Source: a virus | Direction: 5' to 3' (one strand) | Length of the DNA: 64,000 bases | IMG/VR virus record: IMGVR_UViG_3300012936_000001 | Span: 62,001 to 126,000 of that record | Shown here: positions 8,197 to 18,095 of the stretch, piece by piece | Numbering within the stretch: position 1 is the first letter of the stretch | Layout of the letters: each line of letters starts with the position of its first letter | Program-made: the position numbers and the translations under genes | The notes under the pieces: generated by a model | Seen by the model: the letters and a program-made list of their open reading frames with translations, nothing else | Databases searched by the model: none | What the model was told of the DNA's origin: nothing

Positions 8197-9366
8197 ATGG
8201 CAACATTTTCGAATACATTAAATCCAACGCCATTTGGCGTATTTAATTCCGATACTCAGTTTATTGCTGAAGCTGATAACATGGTCACTTTCGTCAAAAG
8301 AAAACTGGGCGATGATATTCTTTCTGTAGAACTTACAAAAAAACAAATATGGGCATGCTTTGAAGAATCTGTATTCGAATATTCCAAATTTATTAACGAG
8401 TATCAAGCAAAATCACAGCTTGGAAATATGCTGGGGAATCCTACTGGCTCTAATGCAAATTCTGGACCTAAGGGCGCAGAAAACAAATTTCCAAAGGAAA
8501 CCCTTGAATTTCTTACAAGAAAAGCAGAACCATATTCTGCCCATGCTGGTCTTGGTGGTTCTTATAATACATATTCTGGATCTATTGATCTAAAAATAGG
8601 CCAACAAGATTACAATATCTATACTACACTTTCTAATTCTGCCGGCGGCGTTTTTGGAAACATGACAAACAAAGGGAAAATAAGAATATTTGAAGTATAT
8701 CATTTTTCACCCCAGGCCGCATATAGATTTTTTGATACGACTAGTGCGATAAACTACCTAAATAACGAATTCGCTTTCGAATCATTCACGCCAGAAACAG
8801 TTTTTTATGTTCTTCCAGTGTTCGAAGATGTGCTAAGAGCACAGCAAATGGATATCTCGAATAGAGTGAGAAGAAGCAATTATTCATATCAGATCATGGG
8901 ACAAAATATCAGAATATTTCCAAAACCATCTGTATCTGGATCCCTATGGATAAACTATGGGCTACCTATGGATCCGCTCACAGGGTCTTTTCAAGATGAT
9001 TCAATTCATGGAATTTCTGGTCTTAATAATATACCGTATGATAACTTAAGATATGAAACAATTAATTCAATGGGTCGACAGTGGATTAGACAGTATACTC
9101 TTGCTTTGTCAAAAGAAGTATTGGGATTAGTAAGAAGCAAATTCGGTTCAGTTCCGATACCCAATGGAGATCTTCAATTAAATGGATCTGATCTATTAAG
9201 TCAGGCACAGTCAGAAAAACAAGAATTAAAAACACAAATAAAAGAAATGTTAGAGTCCTTAACTTACGATAAGTTAATTGAAAGTCAGGCAACCGAAGCA
9301 GAAAATATGCAAAGACTGCTGAAAACAGTACCTATTCCGCTAGGAAAGGTAATAACCATAGGATAA
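8197..9366 (+). CDS. Neck protein, probably T4 gp13-like
   Basis: A 389-residue head-tail connector candidate. The N-terminal part (NMVTFVKRKLGDDILSVELT, then WACFEESVFEYSKFINEYQ) is the pattern of gp13-type neck proteins of T4-like phages, in which an N-terminal helical region carries the head-binding surface. It has a strong GGGAG ribosome site. Position fits: in T4, genes 13, 14 and 15 stand before the sheath gene 18, and the same order of three proteins before the sheath is seen here. It contains FIAE followed by Ala near residue 25, which resembles a gp21 site but is probably fortuitous in a neck protein. The gp13 identity is from memory of the family. Confidence 0.65.
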   Translation: MATFSNTLNPTPFGVFNSDTQFIAEADNMVTFVKRKLGDDILSVELTKKQIWACFEESVFEYSKFINEYQAKSQLGNMLGNPTGSNANSGPKGAENKFPKETLEFLTRKAEPYSAHAGLGGSYNTYSGSIDLKIGQQDYNIYTTLSNSAGGVFGNMTNKGKIRIFEVYHFSPQAAYRFFDTTSAINYLNNEFAFESFTPETVFYVLPVFEDVLRAQQMDISNRVRRSNYSYQIMGQNIRIFPKPSVSGSLWINYGLPMDPLTGSFQDDSIHGISGLNNIPYDNLRYETINSMGRQWIRQYTLALSKEVLGLVRSKFGSVPIPNGDLQLNGSDLLSQAQSEKQELKTQIKEMLESLTYDKLIESQATEAENMQRLLKTVPIPLGKVITIG

Positions 9367-9370
9367 TACA

Positions 9371-10024
9371 ATGGCAAGACTTTTTATAACGACAAGAGAA
9401 ATAGACTTTATATCTGACCTAACAAAGGAAATTACCAAAGACGTAATAGGTCAATCAATATATTATTACAGAGTAAGAGAAGATATATCGGAGGTACACG
9501 AGGTATATGAAGAATCTCTTGAAAAAATATTTGATCCTCCAATAGAGATAGAAACTCGAGTGATGTGGAACCCACAGGACATCAAGACTGACCGGTTTGG
9601 TCTCGAGGCCACAAGCCAGATAGAGGTGTATGTTCACTATCGAGACATGATAGACAAAGGAATATCGCTGCTTGAAGGCGATTATTTTTCATTCGGAGCA
9701 GATTTCTTTGAAATAACATCGATAAAATACGATAAGATTATCTTTGGTCAGGTTGAGCACATTTCTGGTTATACTATTATGGGCAAACAGGCAAGATTGG
9801 GTCAAATTAATATTAAGAATCCGCTTGGACCTACAGAAGAAATATATACTGATGCAAATTCTGTACAAAGATCTTTTGAACAACAAAGGGGACAACCTAA
9901 AAACTCAATCGGTGAAACAAATGATAAACGCGCACTGATAGATAACGGAACATTAGATAATCCAATTTCTCAGCCTCAGAAAATAATTTCTGGTTCAATA
10001 AATTCATATTTTTATGGTGAATAA
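9371..10024 (+). CDS. Neck/head completion protein, gp14-like by position
   Basis: A 217-residue protein 4 nt after the gp13-like gene. Its IYYYRVRED segment near residue 30 and the following ETRVMWNPQD resemble the N-terminal part of head completion proteins in marine T4-like phages, followed by a beta-rich middle and a polar C-terminal tail. The product would cap the filled head or join it to the tail. The order (gp13-like, this gene, gp15-like, sheath) is the main argument for gp14. Sequence similarity to T4 gp14 itself is not obvious, so the name is tentative. Confidence 0.5.
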   Translation: MARLFITTREIDFISDLTKEITKDVIGQSIYYYRVREDISEVHEVYEESLEKIFDPPIEIETRVMWNPQDIKTDRFGLEATSQIEVYVHYRDMIDKGISLLEGDYFSFGADFFEITSIKYDKIIFGQVEHISGYTIMGKQARLGQINIKNPLGPTEEIYTDANSVQRSFEQQRGQPKNSIGETNDKRALIDNGTLDNPISQPQKIISGSINSYFYGE

Positions 10025-10026
10025 AG

Positions 10027-11205
10027 ATGTCGACTAGATATAATATAAAAACACAAAGAGGCGAACACTCTAAGACTGTATATCAAGAATTAAACATTCC
10101 AGAGAATTATGTTGTTCCATCCTGCGGGGTAGAAGACGTAGACAAAGCAATTTTTAAATTGTTCAATGAAGAACTTCCTATGACGATTGAATTAGAAGGA
10201 GAAACAAAAAGAATACCGGTTATTTTCGCAACTGGAGAAAGAGCGTTTATATTAAGAAGACAACAACCCCTCAGGGATCGTCAAGGCGCGCTGATTTTAC
10301 CACTCATATCAATTCTTCGTAGTGGCATCGATCAAAATCCACAAATCCAGCCGGCTATTAGTCCCGGAGATGGACAGATCGTAATTAAGAGAAATATATC
10401 TAAGAATAACGATATTTACAGAAGACAGGAAAACATAGAAGGCTTGCAAAACCAAAAGGGTTTTGCCACAAACAACAAGCATAAAGGTCCATCTTCTAGA
10501 ATAACCTACAATAGAGGAAAAATATCTTTAGAGCCGGTAAAAAACAACATATACGAATTTATTACGATGCCTGTGCCTAGATTTTTTGTAGCCACATATG
10601 AAGTTTCATTTTGGTCTCAATATTTACAACAGATGAACAAAATACAAGAAGCACTAATGACAAGCTACAACATTAGCCAAACAAGGACATTCAGGATAGA
10701 ATCAGACAAAGGTTATTGGTTTGTGGCAACCGTAGACTCCGGAATAAGTATAGACCAGAATTTCGACTCTTTTCAGGACGAAGAAAGAATAATAAAATCT
10801 TCGATAACTATTAATGTAAACGGTTATGTTATAAATCCTGATTTTGACGGGGCAATAAGCCCGATCAGAAGATTTTCTTCTTCGCCCCGTGTATCATTTG
10901 AAGCTGTTTTTGCAGACTTAGATGTGCCGCCCACGTCTCCAATAAAATCAGGAGATCCAAAAGATTATACACTTCAAGACCTTTCTGGAATAGATGATGA
11001 ATACCCAGGTTCAGCAATAGGGTTTTTACATGATGATGGCGAAAATGTTATCACCGGGATTGGAGGAAAGACAGCTGGAACAGAAAATGTAGTTAGAACC
11101 ATTACAGATCCATTTAATCAACAGTCAAAAAGAGTAAAAGTTGCCGTAAAATCTAACAATAAAAAGAAAGGCGAAACCGTTTATAGAAAATTATGGACTT
11201 TGTGA
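10027..11205 (+). CDS. Tail sheath terminator/stabiliser, gp15-like
   Basis: A 392-residue protein starting 2 nt after the preceding stop. The central region (VATYEVSFWSQYLQQMNKIQ, then RTFRIESDKGYWFVATVDSG, residues about 180-240) is the conserved core of gp15-type tail terminators, which cap the last sheath and tube ring and dock to the neck. A flexible Gly/Asp-rich C-terminal part follows. T4 gp15 is shorter (272 residues), so this version is extended. The tail sheath gene follows directly, in keeping with tail assembly. Confidence is moderate because the call uses a remembered pattern and synteny. Confidence 0.6.
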   Translation: MSTRYNIKTQRGEHSKTVYQELNIPENYVVPSCGVEDVDKAIFKLFNEELPMTIELEGETKRIPVIFATGERAFILRRQQPLRDRQGALILPLISILRSGIDQNPQIQPAISPGDGQIVIKRNISKNNDIYRRQENIEGLQNQKGFATNNKHKGPSSRITYNRGKISLEPVKNNIYEFITMPVPRFFVATYEVSFWSQYLQQMNKIQEALMTSYNISQTRTFRIESDKGYWFVATVDSGISIDQNFDSFQDEERIIKSSITINVNGYVINPDFDGAISPIRRFSSSPRVSFEAVFADLDVPPTSPIKSGDPKDYTLQDLSGIDDEYPGSAIGFLHDDGENVITGIGGKTAGTENVVRTITDPFNQQSKRVKVAVKSNNKKKGETVYRKLWTL

Positions 11206-11215
11206 TATTGCCAAC

Positions 11216-11223
11216 ATATTTAT
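11216..11223 (+). promoter_or_regulatory. Candidate late promoter element ATATTTAT
   Basis: ATATTTAT ends 23 nt before the first sheath gene start at 11247. Confidence 0.5.
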
Positions 11224-11246
11224 AACTAAAAATAGGAGACATAAAA

Positions 11247-14200
11247 ATGGCAGAAAAATCTTTTAAATCACCAGGATTTTTTGAACAAGAAATAGAACTA
11301 ACTGTTCAGAGACAATCTCCCTCCGGAAATCCTGCAGGAATTATTGGAACGGCAGAAAGCGGACCGGCTTTTGTTCCAATAACAATCGGAACCTTTGAAG
11401 ACTTTCGAAATCGCTTCGGTGGTCTTCATCCCGACCGTTTTGGACCTTACGCTGTAAGGGAGTTCTTGAAAAATAGAAACGCCGTAACTTATATGAGGGT
11501 CCTAGGCGCTGGTTCAAATGATTCGCCGACAGATATTACGAATACAAAAGAGTATGGAATAGTAAAGAATGCCGGGTTTATTCTTAAAGGTTCTACTTCT
11601 GAAATCGATAGTAGAAAACCTGGAACTGTCCAATTCTTAGTGGCTCAGCATACAATACCAGCTGCTGCAGACATTGGATATCCTCTTTTTACAGACAATG
11701 AATCATTCCCTTCGGTACGGGAGTCTAGTAAAACTTTTACAGCTGACGCCGGAATATGCCTTGTTCGAGCGGTAATATTCACTCCGACCGGTTCTTTGAT
11801 GACGATACAAGACAACGACTATGATATACAAGCTGCGGCAAACGTGAATGCCGCAGATGATCTTGCAACTGCTGACAGTACAAATTATGCTGTGAAACTA
11901 GTCCTCAGAAATGGAGAATCATCGGAATTTGGCAATAGCGACGGAAAAGGAAGTAATTCTCAAGGCGTGAGAGTATATTCTGCTTCTTTAGATCCAGATA
12001 ATGTAAACTACATAGGAAAAGTATTGAACACAGATCCAAAGTTGTTCCAGCAAGAGCAACATTTGCTATACTTGGATTTTCCAATAGAAACTTCGGTTGC
12101 GACACCATCAACAACTGCAAACCATGTCGGCCTGTTAATGGGTGGAGCAAACACGGTTACTGAAGTTCCTACGTCTGTAATTTCGGATGTTTCGCATGCT
12201 TCAATATTCGGTAGATATGATACACGTTATAAGGCTCCGAAGACAACAAAATTTATTTCGCAACCATACGGAACCACAGAGTTTGATTTGTTTCATTTCG
12301 AACTTCTTTCAGACGGTTCAAACGCGAATTCTTTATATAAAATATCGATATCTAACATAAAGGCTTCTACAAATCCAAATTACAAATATGGAACATTCAA
12401 CGTAGAACTAAGAAAATTCAACGATATTGATCAGTCGCCAGAAATCCTAGAACAATATACCGCTTGTTCTTTAGATCCAAGAAACGAAAGGTTTATAGCA
12501 AAGGTCATTGGAGATAAAAAAGTTGTATATGATTTTGACTCAGAAAATGAAGATGAAAAAAGACTAGTAGTATCCGGAAGATATCCAAACAAATCTTTAC
12601 GTCTGAGGGTTGTAATGGAAGACGCAGTATATAAAGACCAGGTGCCAGAAGATGCTTTGCCTTTTGGTTTTAAGGGCATACCTGTTATAAAGACTTCGCC
12701 GAATACAAAACAAGCACCTGCTACTTTTGACCCAATCAACTCTTTTGGAACCGCGGTTGTGAGCGGAACAAAAAGATTGGCAGAGGAAGCTAGCACTGCG
12801 ACTGATCTTACCGGTTCAATCGTGCCTCCGCTTCCTTTCAGGTTCAAAGTAACAAAAGGCGCTTTGGAATCTACTTCCACCAGTGTTCATTATACTGGCT
12901 ACCCTGGAGCAAAAGAAAGAATCGATGGTCGTTTATACTGGGGTGTTCAATTTCAAAAGATTGGTTCTTCTATCTACGCTCCAAACGGTTCAAATAAGGC
13001 AAATGAATTTATAAAATCTTATACCAAATTTCAAGGAATTCAGAAAATAGGCGCGCTGTATTCAGACAGTGACGCAAATTCCTTTGGATCTAATAAATTT
13101 ACTCTGGCAAGAGTAGCCTTAGGTAATTCATTGTCCGGGGCCGGCCACATCTCGGACATTACAGGTTCGGCAAGTCAGCACATGTTGGAAGCAGCCTATA
13201 TAAGAAATGGAACGGTCAAAGCGTCAGATTACACAGTGAACGATGCTGTCTCCGGCGGCGATCGAATAACGTTGGCTACGCTTATAAATTCTTCTAGCGT
13301 GCATTTCAATCGATTCAGCTCTTTTGCAAAGTTCAACAATATATTTTTTGGTGGATTTGACGGACTAAATATACTGAACAGAGATATCAATAATATGACT
13401 GACAAAGCAGCGTCAACCGATTCTGCTGCTGGAGGACTTGGAGGAGATTCCATCACTGGAGGCCTGGGATTATCTGGAACAAACGATGGTAGCACAATGG
13501 GTAAAGGAAAATTGAATAACGTTATCGCTTCGTATAGACAAGCTATCAACATCATGACAGATCCTTTGTCTGTAAGGACTAATATTCTTGCAATTCCTGG
13601 AATAAGAGACGCTTATGTCACTGACCACGCTGCAGAAAAATCACGTGATTATGCAATGGGGTTCTACGTAATGGACATTCCATCTTATGATGAAGACGGA
13701 AATAGAATATTTATTGACGACGCATCAAAAGTTCCGGACGTTGATAAGACAGCCGAAGAACTAGAAGGAAGGGTTTTTGATAACAACTATGCTGCAACCT
13801 ATTTTCCAGATGTTTTTATTACAGATCCACAGAACAATAGAAGAGTATTGGTGCCTCCTTCGGTAGCTGCTATCGGCGCCCTTGGATTTTCTGATACTGT
13901 TGCTTATCCATGGTTTGCTCCCGCGGGATTCAACAGAGGGTCTCTTGGATTTGTACAAAATGTCAAAGTTAGATTATCAACACTAGATCGAGATACACTC
14001 TATGAAAGTAGAATTAATCCTATATCTACATTTCCTAATGGCGGATTTGTAATCTTTGGACAAAAGACACTTCAGTTGGCTCAGTCTGCTCTTGATAGAG
14101 TAAACGTAAGAAGGCTTATGCTTGAGGTCAAAAGACAAATTGTTAATGTTGCAAGAAATCTTGTCTTTGAACAAAACAATAACCAGACAAGACAAAGATT

Positions 14201-14408
14201 TATAAACTCTGCCGCCCCTAAGTTGGCGCTTATTCAGTCTCAGGCTGGAATAGAATCTTTCAAAATTATTATGGATGATTCGAATAACACTGAAGCAGAC
14301 AAAGAAGAAAACAGACTTAACGGAAAAATAATCGTCGTTCCAACCCGAGCAATTGAGTTTATTTCAATAGACTTTGTAATTACTAATTCGGGTGTTGCAT
14401 TTGAGTGA
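11247..14408 (+). CDS. 18: Contractile tail sheath protein A, gp18 family
   Basis: Subunit of the contractile sheath. The 1,053-residue protein begins with the conserved sheath N-terminus (KSPGFFEQEIEL, GNPAGIIGTAESGPAFVPIT), and its last 200 residues carry the conserved core (YPWFAPAGFNRG, INPISTFPNGGFVIFGQKT, SALDRVNVRRL, PTRAIEFISIDFVITNSG). T4 gp18 is 659 residues; the excess lies in the middle, from about residue 90 to 750, probably surface insertions. It has an AGGAG site and its own late-type element. A second, diverged sheath gene follows 35 nt downstream, and the two share a 36-nt identical block near their 3' ends. Confidence 0.92.
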   Translation: MAEKSFKSPGFFEQEIELTVQRQSPSGNPAGIIGTAESGPAFVPITIGTFEDFRNRFGGLHPDRFGPYAVREFLKNRNAVTYMRVLGAGSNDSPTDITNTKEYGIVKNAGFILKGSTSEIDSRKPGTVQFLVAQHTIPAAADIGYPLFTDNESFPSVRESSKTFTADAGICLVRAVIFTPTGSLMTIQDNDYDIQAAANVNAADDLATADSTNYAVKLVLRNGESSEFGNSDGKGSNSQGVRVYSASLDPDNVNYIGKVLNTDPKLFQQEQHLLYLDFPIETSVATPSTTANHVGLLMGGANTVTEVPTSVISDVSHASIFGRYDTRYKAPKTTKFISQPYGTTEFDLFHFELLSDGSNANSLYKISISNIKASTNPNYKYGTFNVELRKFNDIDQSPEILEQYTACSLDPRNERFIAKVIGDKKVVYDFDSENEDEKRLVVSGRYPNKSLRLRVVMEDAVYKDQVPEDALPFGFKGIPVIKTSPNTKQAPATFDPINSFGTAVVSGTKRLAEEASTATDLTGSIVPPLPFRFKVTKGALESTSTSVHYTGYPGAKERIDGRLYWGVQFQKIGSSIYAPNGSNKANEFIKSYTKFQGIQKIGALYSDSDANSFGSNKFTLARVALGNSLSGAGHISDITGSASQHMLEAAYIRNGTVKASDYTVNDAVSGGDRITLATLINSSSVHFNRFSSFAKFNNIFFGGFDGLNILNRDINNMTDKAASTDSAAGGLGGDSITGGLGLSGTNDGSTMGKGKLNNVIASYRQAINIMTDPLSVRTNILAIPGIRDAYVTDHAAEKSRDYAMGFYVMDIPSYDEDGNRIFIDDASKVPDVDKTAEELEGRVFDNNYAATYFPDVFITDPQNNRRVLVPPSVAAIGALGFSDTVAYPWFAPAGFNRGSLGFVQNVKVRLSTLDRDTLYESRINPISTFPNGGFVIFGQKTLQLAQSALDRVNVRRLMLEVKRQIVNVARNLVFEQNNNQTRQRFINSAAPKLALIQSQAGIESFKIIMDDSNNTEADKEENRLNGKIIVVPTRAIEFISIDFVITNSGVAFE
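14078..14113 (+). repeat. 36-nt block identical in the second sheath gene
   Basis: Identical to 17173-17208. It encodes AQSALDRVNVRR of the conserved sheath C-terminal core. Synonymous positions are identical too, whereas surrounding sequence has diverged. Confidence 0.9.
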
Positions 14409-14415
14409 TAGTTAT
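14408..14415 (+). promoter_or_regulatory. Variant late promoter element ATAGTTAT
   Basis: ATAGTTAT overlaps the end of the first sheath gene and ends 28 nt before the second sheath start at 14444. It deviates from ATA[C/T]TTAT at one base. Confidence 0.35.
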
Positions 14416-14443
14416 ATAAAAGAATCATGAAGGAGAGACATAA

Positions 14444-17400
14444 ATGTCAGAACAAATATTAAAAAGTCCAGGAGTTTCCGCAAGAGAAATAGATCTGTCT
14501 CAACCAGGCAGCACATCCCCTAGGGGAATACCTGCTTGCGTTATTGGAACAGCTCAGAAAGGTCCGGCTTTTGTGCCTATTACCTTTGCATCTTATGCTG
14601 ACTTTAAAACAAAATTCGGTGGAACCGATGGAAAATTATTCGGCCCAATTGCTGTCGCGGAATGGCTAAGAAATGCTCAGTCAGCAACTTATGTGAGAGT
14701 TCTTGGCGTCGGAAATGCAAAAAAAGCAAATACAAACGGAACTACAACTAATGCTGGTTTTGTCGTTGGTAATAAGCTTCCTCAAGCTGGAGGAAACATC
14801 GGAAGGAACATACACGCTACGGATCTCCGTCCCGCTGGCCGAACATTCTTTTTATCTGCCTTTATGAAAGACAAGTCTGATGCAAATGCTGATAAAATTG
14901 GATATTTGACAGACGCAGATTTGTCTGGATCTGTAGATAAAGCAGTGTTGAGAGGTTGTATTCTTGTCGCTTCTGGTGTACGTCCTGCATTGTCCGGATG
15001 GGACGCTTCTGAACTGGATGCCCCAAATACTACGACAACAATAACTAGTGATGCTGGCCATGAGGTTGGAGCCGTAAATTTGAATACTAATGGCGATGAA
15101 TCATTTGTAATGTTCCTTAACGGATTCACGAATACAAATGCTCAAACGGCTATAATCACCGCTTCGATGAATCCTTTGAGTAAAAATTATTTTTCTAAGG
15201 TCTTGAATACAGATCCAACAAAAATAGAAGAAAAAGGTCATTATCTTTATGCTCATTTCGACGTTCATCCAAATCAGGCAACGGTTACTGCGATGGAATA
15301 TCCGGAGAGAGATAAGCAACTCGAAAACGCAGTGGGTTATGCTCACCGCGTAATAATTCAATCAGGTTCACATACTAGAAATACTTTTCATGGTTCACAA
15401 TACAAGCCTAATTTTGAAAACTTTGAAGACAAATTTAAACATGCAGAGTCTCCGTGGATTATATCTCAGACACTAGGTTCCGGACCAAAAAATCTATTCA
15501 AGGTATATGCGCTAGACGCCGGAGAATATGCGAATACTCTTTTCAAAATATCTATTGCAAATATTAAAAAATCTTCTGATGTTAATTATGATTATGGCCA
15601 ATTTGATTTGTTGGTAAGAGCATTCGATGATACGGATGCAGAGCCACAAATCCTAGAAAAATTCACAGCTTGCTCTCTAGATCCTTCTTCCGATCGATAT
15701 ATAGCTAGGGTTGTAGGCGATCAGAATATATTCTTTGATTTTGAGAAACAAGACGCAAATCAAAAATTGGTTATAGAAGGTTTGTACCCAAATAGATCGC
15801 AATATATCAGAATTAAGGTTGTCGACGATGTTGAAAATGGCGTTATTAGCGCAACTGCTCTTCCGTTCGGATTCCGAGGAAAGAAACACTTGGTTCTTGA
15901 TGGTGTTTCTCTTGGTCCTCTAGACGCATCTGCTACCACCGGTCTTGATGAAGCAGAAATAGACGGAAATGTCTTTGAACCGCCTGTTCCACTTCGAAAA
16001 ACTCTACGCATAGGGCAAGGATCATTGTCAAGAATCGATTCTCGACTTTATTGGGGTGTTCAAAATACTATGCAAGGATCTGTTCTTGATCCAAATGCAT
16101 CCAGTGTTATTAATCCTCTGATAGCTAACTTTACAAAATATTTTCCAACCTTTGGAACCTATGCTCCTTTCGTCGGAGACAACGCCGGCGCAGCGAATGA
16201 TTCCAATGGAGCAAAGCTTGATAGCGATGCCTATAATAACAACATGTTTACCTTCGAAAGAATATGGGCAAAATGTAAATCCGGAGCTGTTGCAAACGCT
16301 GTCGATAATTTGCAATGGCACGAAGCCGTTTATATCAGATCAGGTTCTACGCCGGCCGCTAATTCTGGGCTTGGATATTTCCAAGAAGATGACGGTTCTA
16401 CGCCGAAGACGGCTGCGAATGGATATAGATTCTTGGATTACACAAAAGACTTTGGCGAACAAGCTTCGAAGAAATTCTTCAAGTTTACTACATTTTTGCA
16501 AGGCGGGTTTGACGGTTTGAATGTCTTCAAGAAAGATATGCATGAATTGGCCAACAATCAGGCACATCGAGAAGCTCTATATTCGACGTCAACCGGTTAC
16601 GGAACAACTGGGCCTACGATCGCGGCATATAGAAGAGCACTTGATATAGTAGCAGAAAAATCAGACGTCGATATTCAGTTGTTGGCAATTCCTGGTATTC
16701 GAGAGCCATCTATCACCGACTATGCCATCGATCAAGTAGAAAACAGATTTGATGCATTGTACATTATGGATGTAGAAGAAGAAGAAACTTCTGCTGGAAC
16801 AGTCGTAACTTCGTCTTTGCAAAATATCAACGTAACAAATACTTCTAATCGACTTTCAAACAGAGTGCTTGATTCTTCTTTTGCAGCGGCATATTTCCCA
16901 GATGTGATCATTGCAGATCCGGATTCAACAGCCAACATTCAGTCGCCACCTTCTTGTGCAGTATTAGGAGCAATGTCTCTTAACGACTCTGTCGCGCATC
17001 CTTGGTTTGCGCCTGCAGGATTTTCTCGCGGGGCTTTGTCGTCAACTATCGAAGCACAAGTAAAATTAAATCGTGCAAATATGGATTCTCTTTATGAAGC
17101 AGACATCAATCCTATAGTTGCTTTCCCAACTTCTTCTGGTGTTGTAATCTTCGGACAGAAAACTCTTCTGCAGGCTCAGTCTGCTCTTGATAGAGTAAAC
17201 GTAAGAAGATTGCTGATAGACATCAGAAGAAAAGTAAGATTGGTCGCAAACTCTGTGTTGTTCGAGCCAAACAGAGAGTCAACTCTTGCAAGATTCTCTG
17301 CTTCCGTTCAGCCGATTCTTACGGTTATTCAACAGCAACAAGGACTAGATAGATTCAAAGTCGTTATCGATACAACCACAACAACCCAGCAAGATGTTGA

Positions 17401-17500
17401 GAATAATACGATAAGAGGAAAAATCTTCTTGCAACCCACAAGAGCTGTAGAATTTATCTCTCTAGATTTTGTTGTTACAAATGCTGGTGCAGAGATTTAA
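14444..17500 (+). CDS. 18: Contractile tail sheath protein B, gp18 paralogue
   Basis: A second full-length sheath protein of 1,018 residues. N-terminal (SPGVSAREIDLS, RGIPACVIGTAQKGPAFVPI) and C-terminal (HPWFAPAGFSRGAL, INPIVAFPTSSGVVIFGQKT, PTRAVEFISLDFVVTNAG) sheath motifs are intact and align with the first copy, while the central insertions have diverged strongly. It has a strong AAGGAGAG site. Both copies have complete cores and their own ribosome sites, so neither looks like a pseudogene. They may co-assemble, form different parts of the sheath, or be used alternatively. Tail tube follows, as in T4. Confidence 0.92.
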   Translation: MSEQILKSPGVSAREIDLSQPGSTSPRGIPACVIGTAQKGPAFVPITFASYADFKTKFGGTDGKLFGPIAVAEWLRNAQSATYVRVLGVGNAKKANTNGTTTNAGFVVGNKLPQAGGNIGRNIHATDLRPAGRTFFLSAFMKDKSDANADKIGYLTDADLSGSVDKAVLRGCILVASGVRPALSGWDASELDAPNTTTTITSDAGHEVGAVNLNTNGDESFVMFLNGFTNTNAQTAIITASMNPLSKNYFSKVLNTDPTKIEEKGHYLYAHFDVHPNQATVTAMEYPERDKQLENAVGYAHRVIIQSGSHTRNTFHGSQYKPNFENFEDKFKHAESPWIISQTLGSGPKNLFKVYALDAGEYANTLFKISIANIKKSSDVNYDYGQFDLLVRAFDDTDAEPQILEKFTACSLDPSSDRYIARVVGDQNIFFDFEKQDANQKLVIEGLYPNRSQYIRIKVVDDVENGVISATALPFGFRGKKHLVLDGVSLGPLDASATTGLDEAEIDGNVFEPPVPLRKTLRIGQGSLSRIDSRLYWGVQNTMQGSVLDPNASSVINPLIANFTKYFPTFGTYAPFVGDNAGAANDSNGAKLDSDAYNNNMFTFERIWAKCKSGAVANAVDNLQWHEAVYIRSGSTPAANSGLGYFQEDDGSTPKTAANGYRFLDYTKDFGEQASKKFFKFTTFLQGGFDGLNVFKKDMHELANNQAHREALYSTSTGYGTTGPTIAAYRRALDIVAEKSDVDIQLLAIPGIREPSITDYAIDQVENRFDALYIMDVEEEETSAGTVVTSSLQNINVTNTSNRLSNRVLDSSFAAAYFPDVIIADPDSTANIQSPPSCAVLGAMSLNDSVAHPWFAPAGFSRGALSSTIEAQVKLNRANMDSLYEADINPIVAFPTSSGVVIFGQKTLLQAQSALDRVNVRRLLIDIRRKVRLVANSVLFEPNRESTLARFSASVQPILTVIQQQQGLDRFKVVIDTTTTTQQDVENNTIRGKIFLQPTRAVEFISLDFVVTNAGAEI
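17173..17208 (+). repeat. 36-nt block identical to first sheath gene
   Basis: Second copy of the block at 14078-14113, in the same reading frame and the same position of the sheath core. Confidence 0.9.
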
Positions 17501-17508
17501 AGAACGTT

Positions 17509-17516
17509 ATACTTAT
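17509..17516 (+). promoter_or_regulatory. Candidate late promoter element ATACTTAT
   Basis: ATACTTAT ends 27 nt before the tail tube start at 17544. Confidence 0.5.
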
Positions 17517-17543
17517 TAATATAAAACTTTTCAGGAGAAAAAA

Positions 17544-18032
17544 ATGGCAGAGACTTTATCCGTAGTGGACATGTTGCCCAATAAATTTGAACCAAAAAGA
17601 AAGAATAGGTGGATCTTTGCGCTTGAAGGTATCGATTCTTTCCTTATCAAGACTGCTGCTCGTCCCAGTATCACTATAGCGGAACACGAGATCAAGTTTA
17701 TGAATTCCAGAAGATATGTGGCTGGAGTTGGAAACTTTGACGCAATTTCTTTGACTCTTCACGATCCTATTGCTCCATCCGGTGCACAGCAAGTAATGGA
17801 ATGGGTACGTACTCATTTTGAATCTGTGTCTGGACGACAAGGATATGCAGATTTTTATAAGAGAGATGCACAGCTTAAGTTAGTTGATCCAATCGGTACA
17901 GTTATCGAACTTTGGGACATGAAAGGATGTTTTCTTACGAACGCAAACTTTAATGATGTTTCCTATGACGATGATGGCGGAATGGAAATATCTCTTACAA
18001 TGCGATTTGATAACTGCGTTTTACAATACTAG
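17544..18032 (+). CDS. 19: Tail tube protein, gp19
   Basis: Forms the inner tube through which DNA is ejected. The 162 residues match the size of T4 gp19 (163), and the fold pattern is typical: NKFEPKRKNRWIFALEGID near the start, SITIAEHEIKFMNSRRYVAG, TLHDPIAPSGAQQVMEWV, and a final beta strand (MEISLTMRFDNCVLQY). It has an AGGAG site and directly follows the sheath genes as in T4. A hairpin after the stop may terminate the transcript. There is nothing unusual about it. Confidence 0.92.
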   Translation: MAETLSVVDMLPNKFEPKRKNRWIFALEGIDSFLIKTAARPSITIAEHEIKFMNSRRYVAGVGNFDAISLTLHDPIAPSGAQQVMEWVRTHFESVSGRQGYADFYKRDAQLKLVDPIGTVIELWDMKGCFLTNANFNDVSYDDDGGMEISLTMRFDNCVLQY

Positions 18033-18058
18033 AACAATCGAACGCTTGTATTGATATT

Positions 18059-18095
18059 TGGTCAGCTTGTATAAGGGGGCTGGCCAGATATTTAT
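18059..18095 (+). terminator. Weak terminator-like hairpin after tail tube gene
   Basis: TGGTCAGC (18059-18066) pairs with GCTGGCCA (18079-18086), one pair being T-G, around a 12-base loop. The following bases are T-rich but not a pure T tract. Confidence 0.4.
18088..18095 (+). promoter_or_regulatory. Candidate late promoter element ATATTTAT
   Basis: ATATTTAT directly after the hairpin, 79 nt before the start at 18175, further than the other copies. Confidence 0.35.

Noticed and set aside
8086-8220. 44-codon frame before the gp13-like gene
   Set aside because: Overlaps a hairpin, the promoter-like element and the next gene; no ribosome site.
8260-8275. FIAE/Ala in the gp13-like protein as a cargo leader
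   Set aside because: Not basic or N-terminal and in a neck protein; probably chance, and a caution that L-x-E alone is weak evidence.
12431-12880. 149-codon minus-strand frame in the first sheath gene
   Set aside because: Antisense shadow, no ribosome site, composition follows the sheath coding strand.
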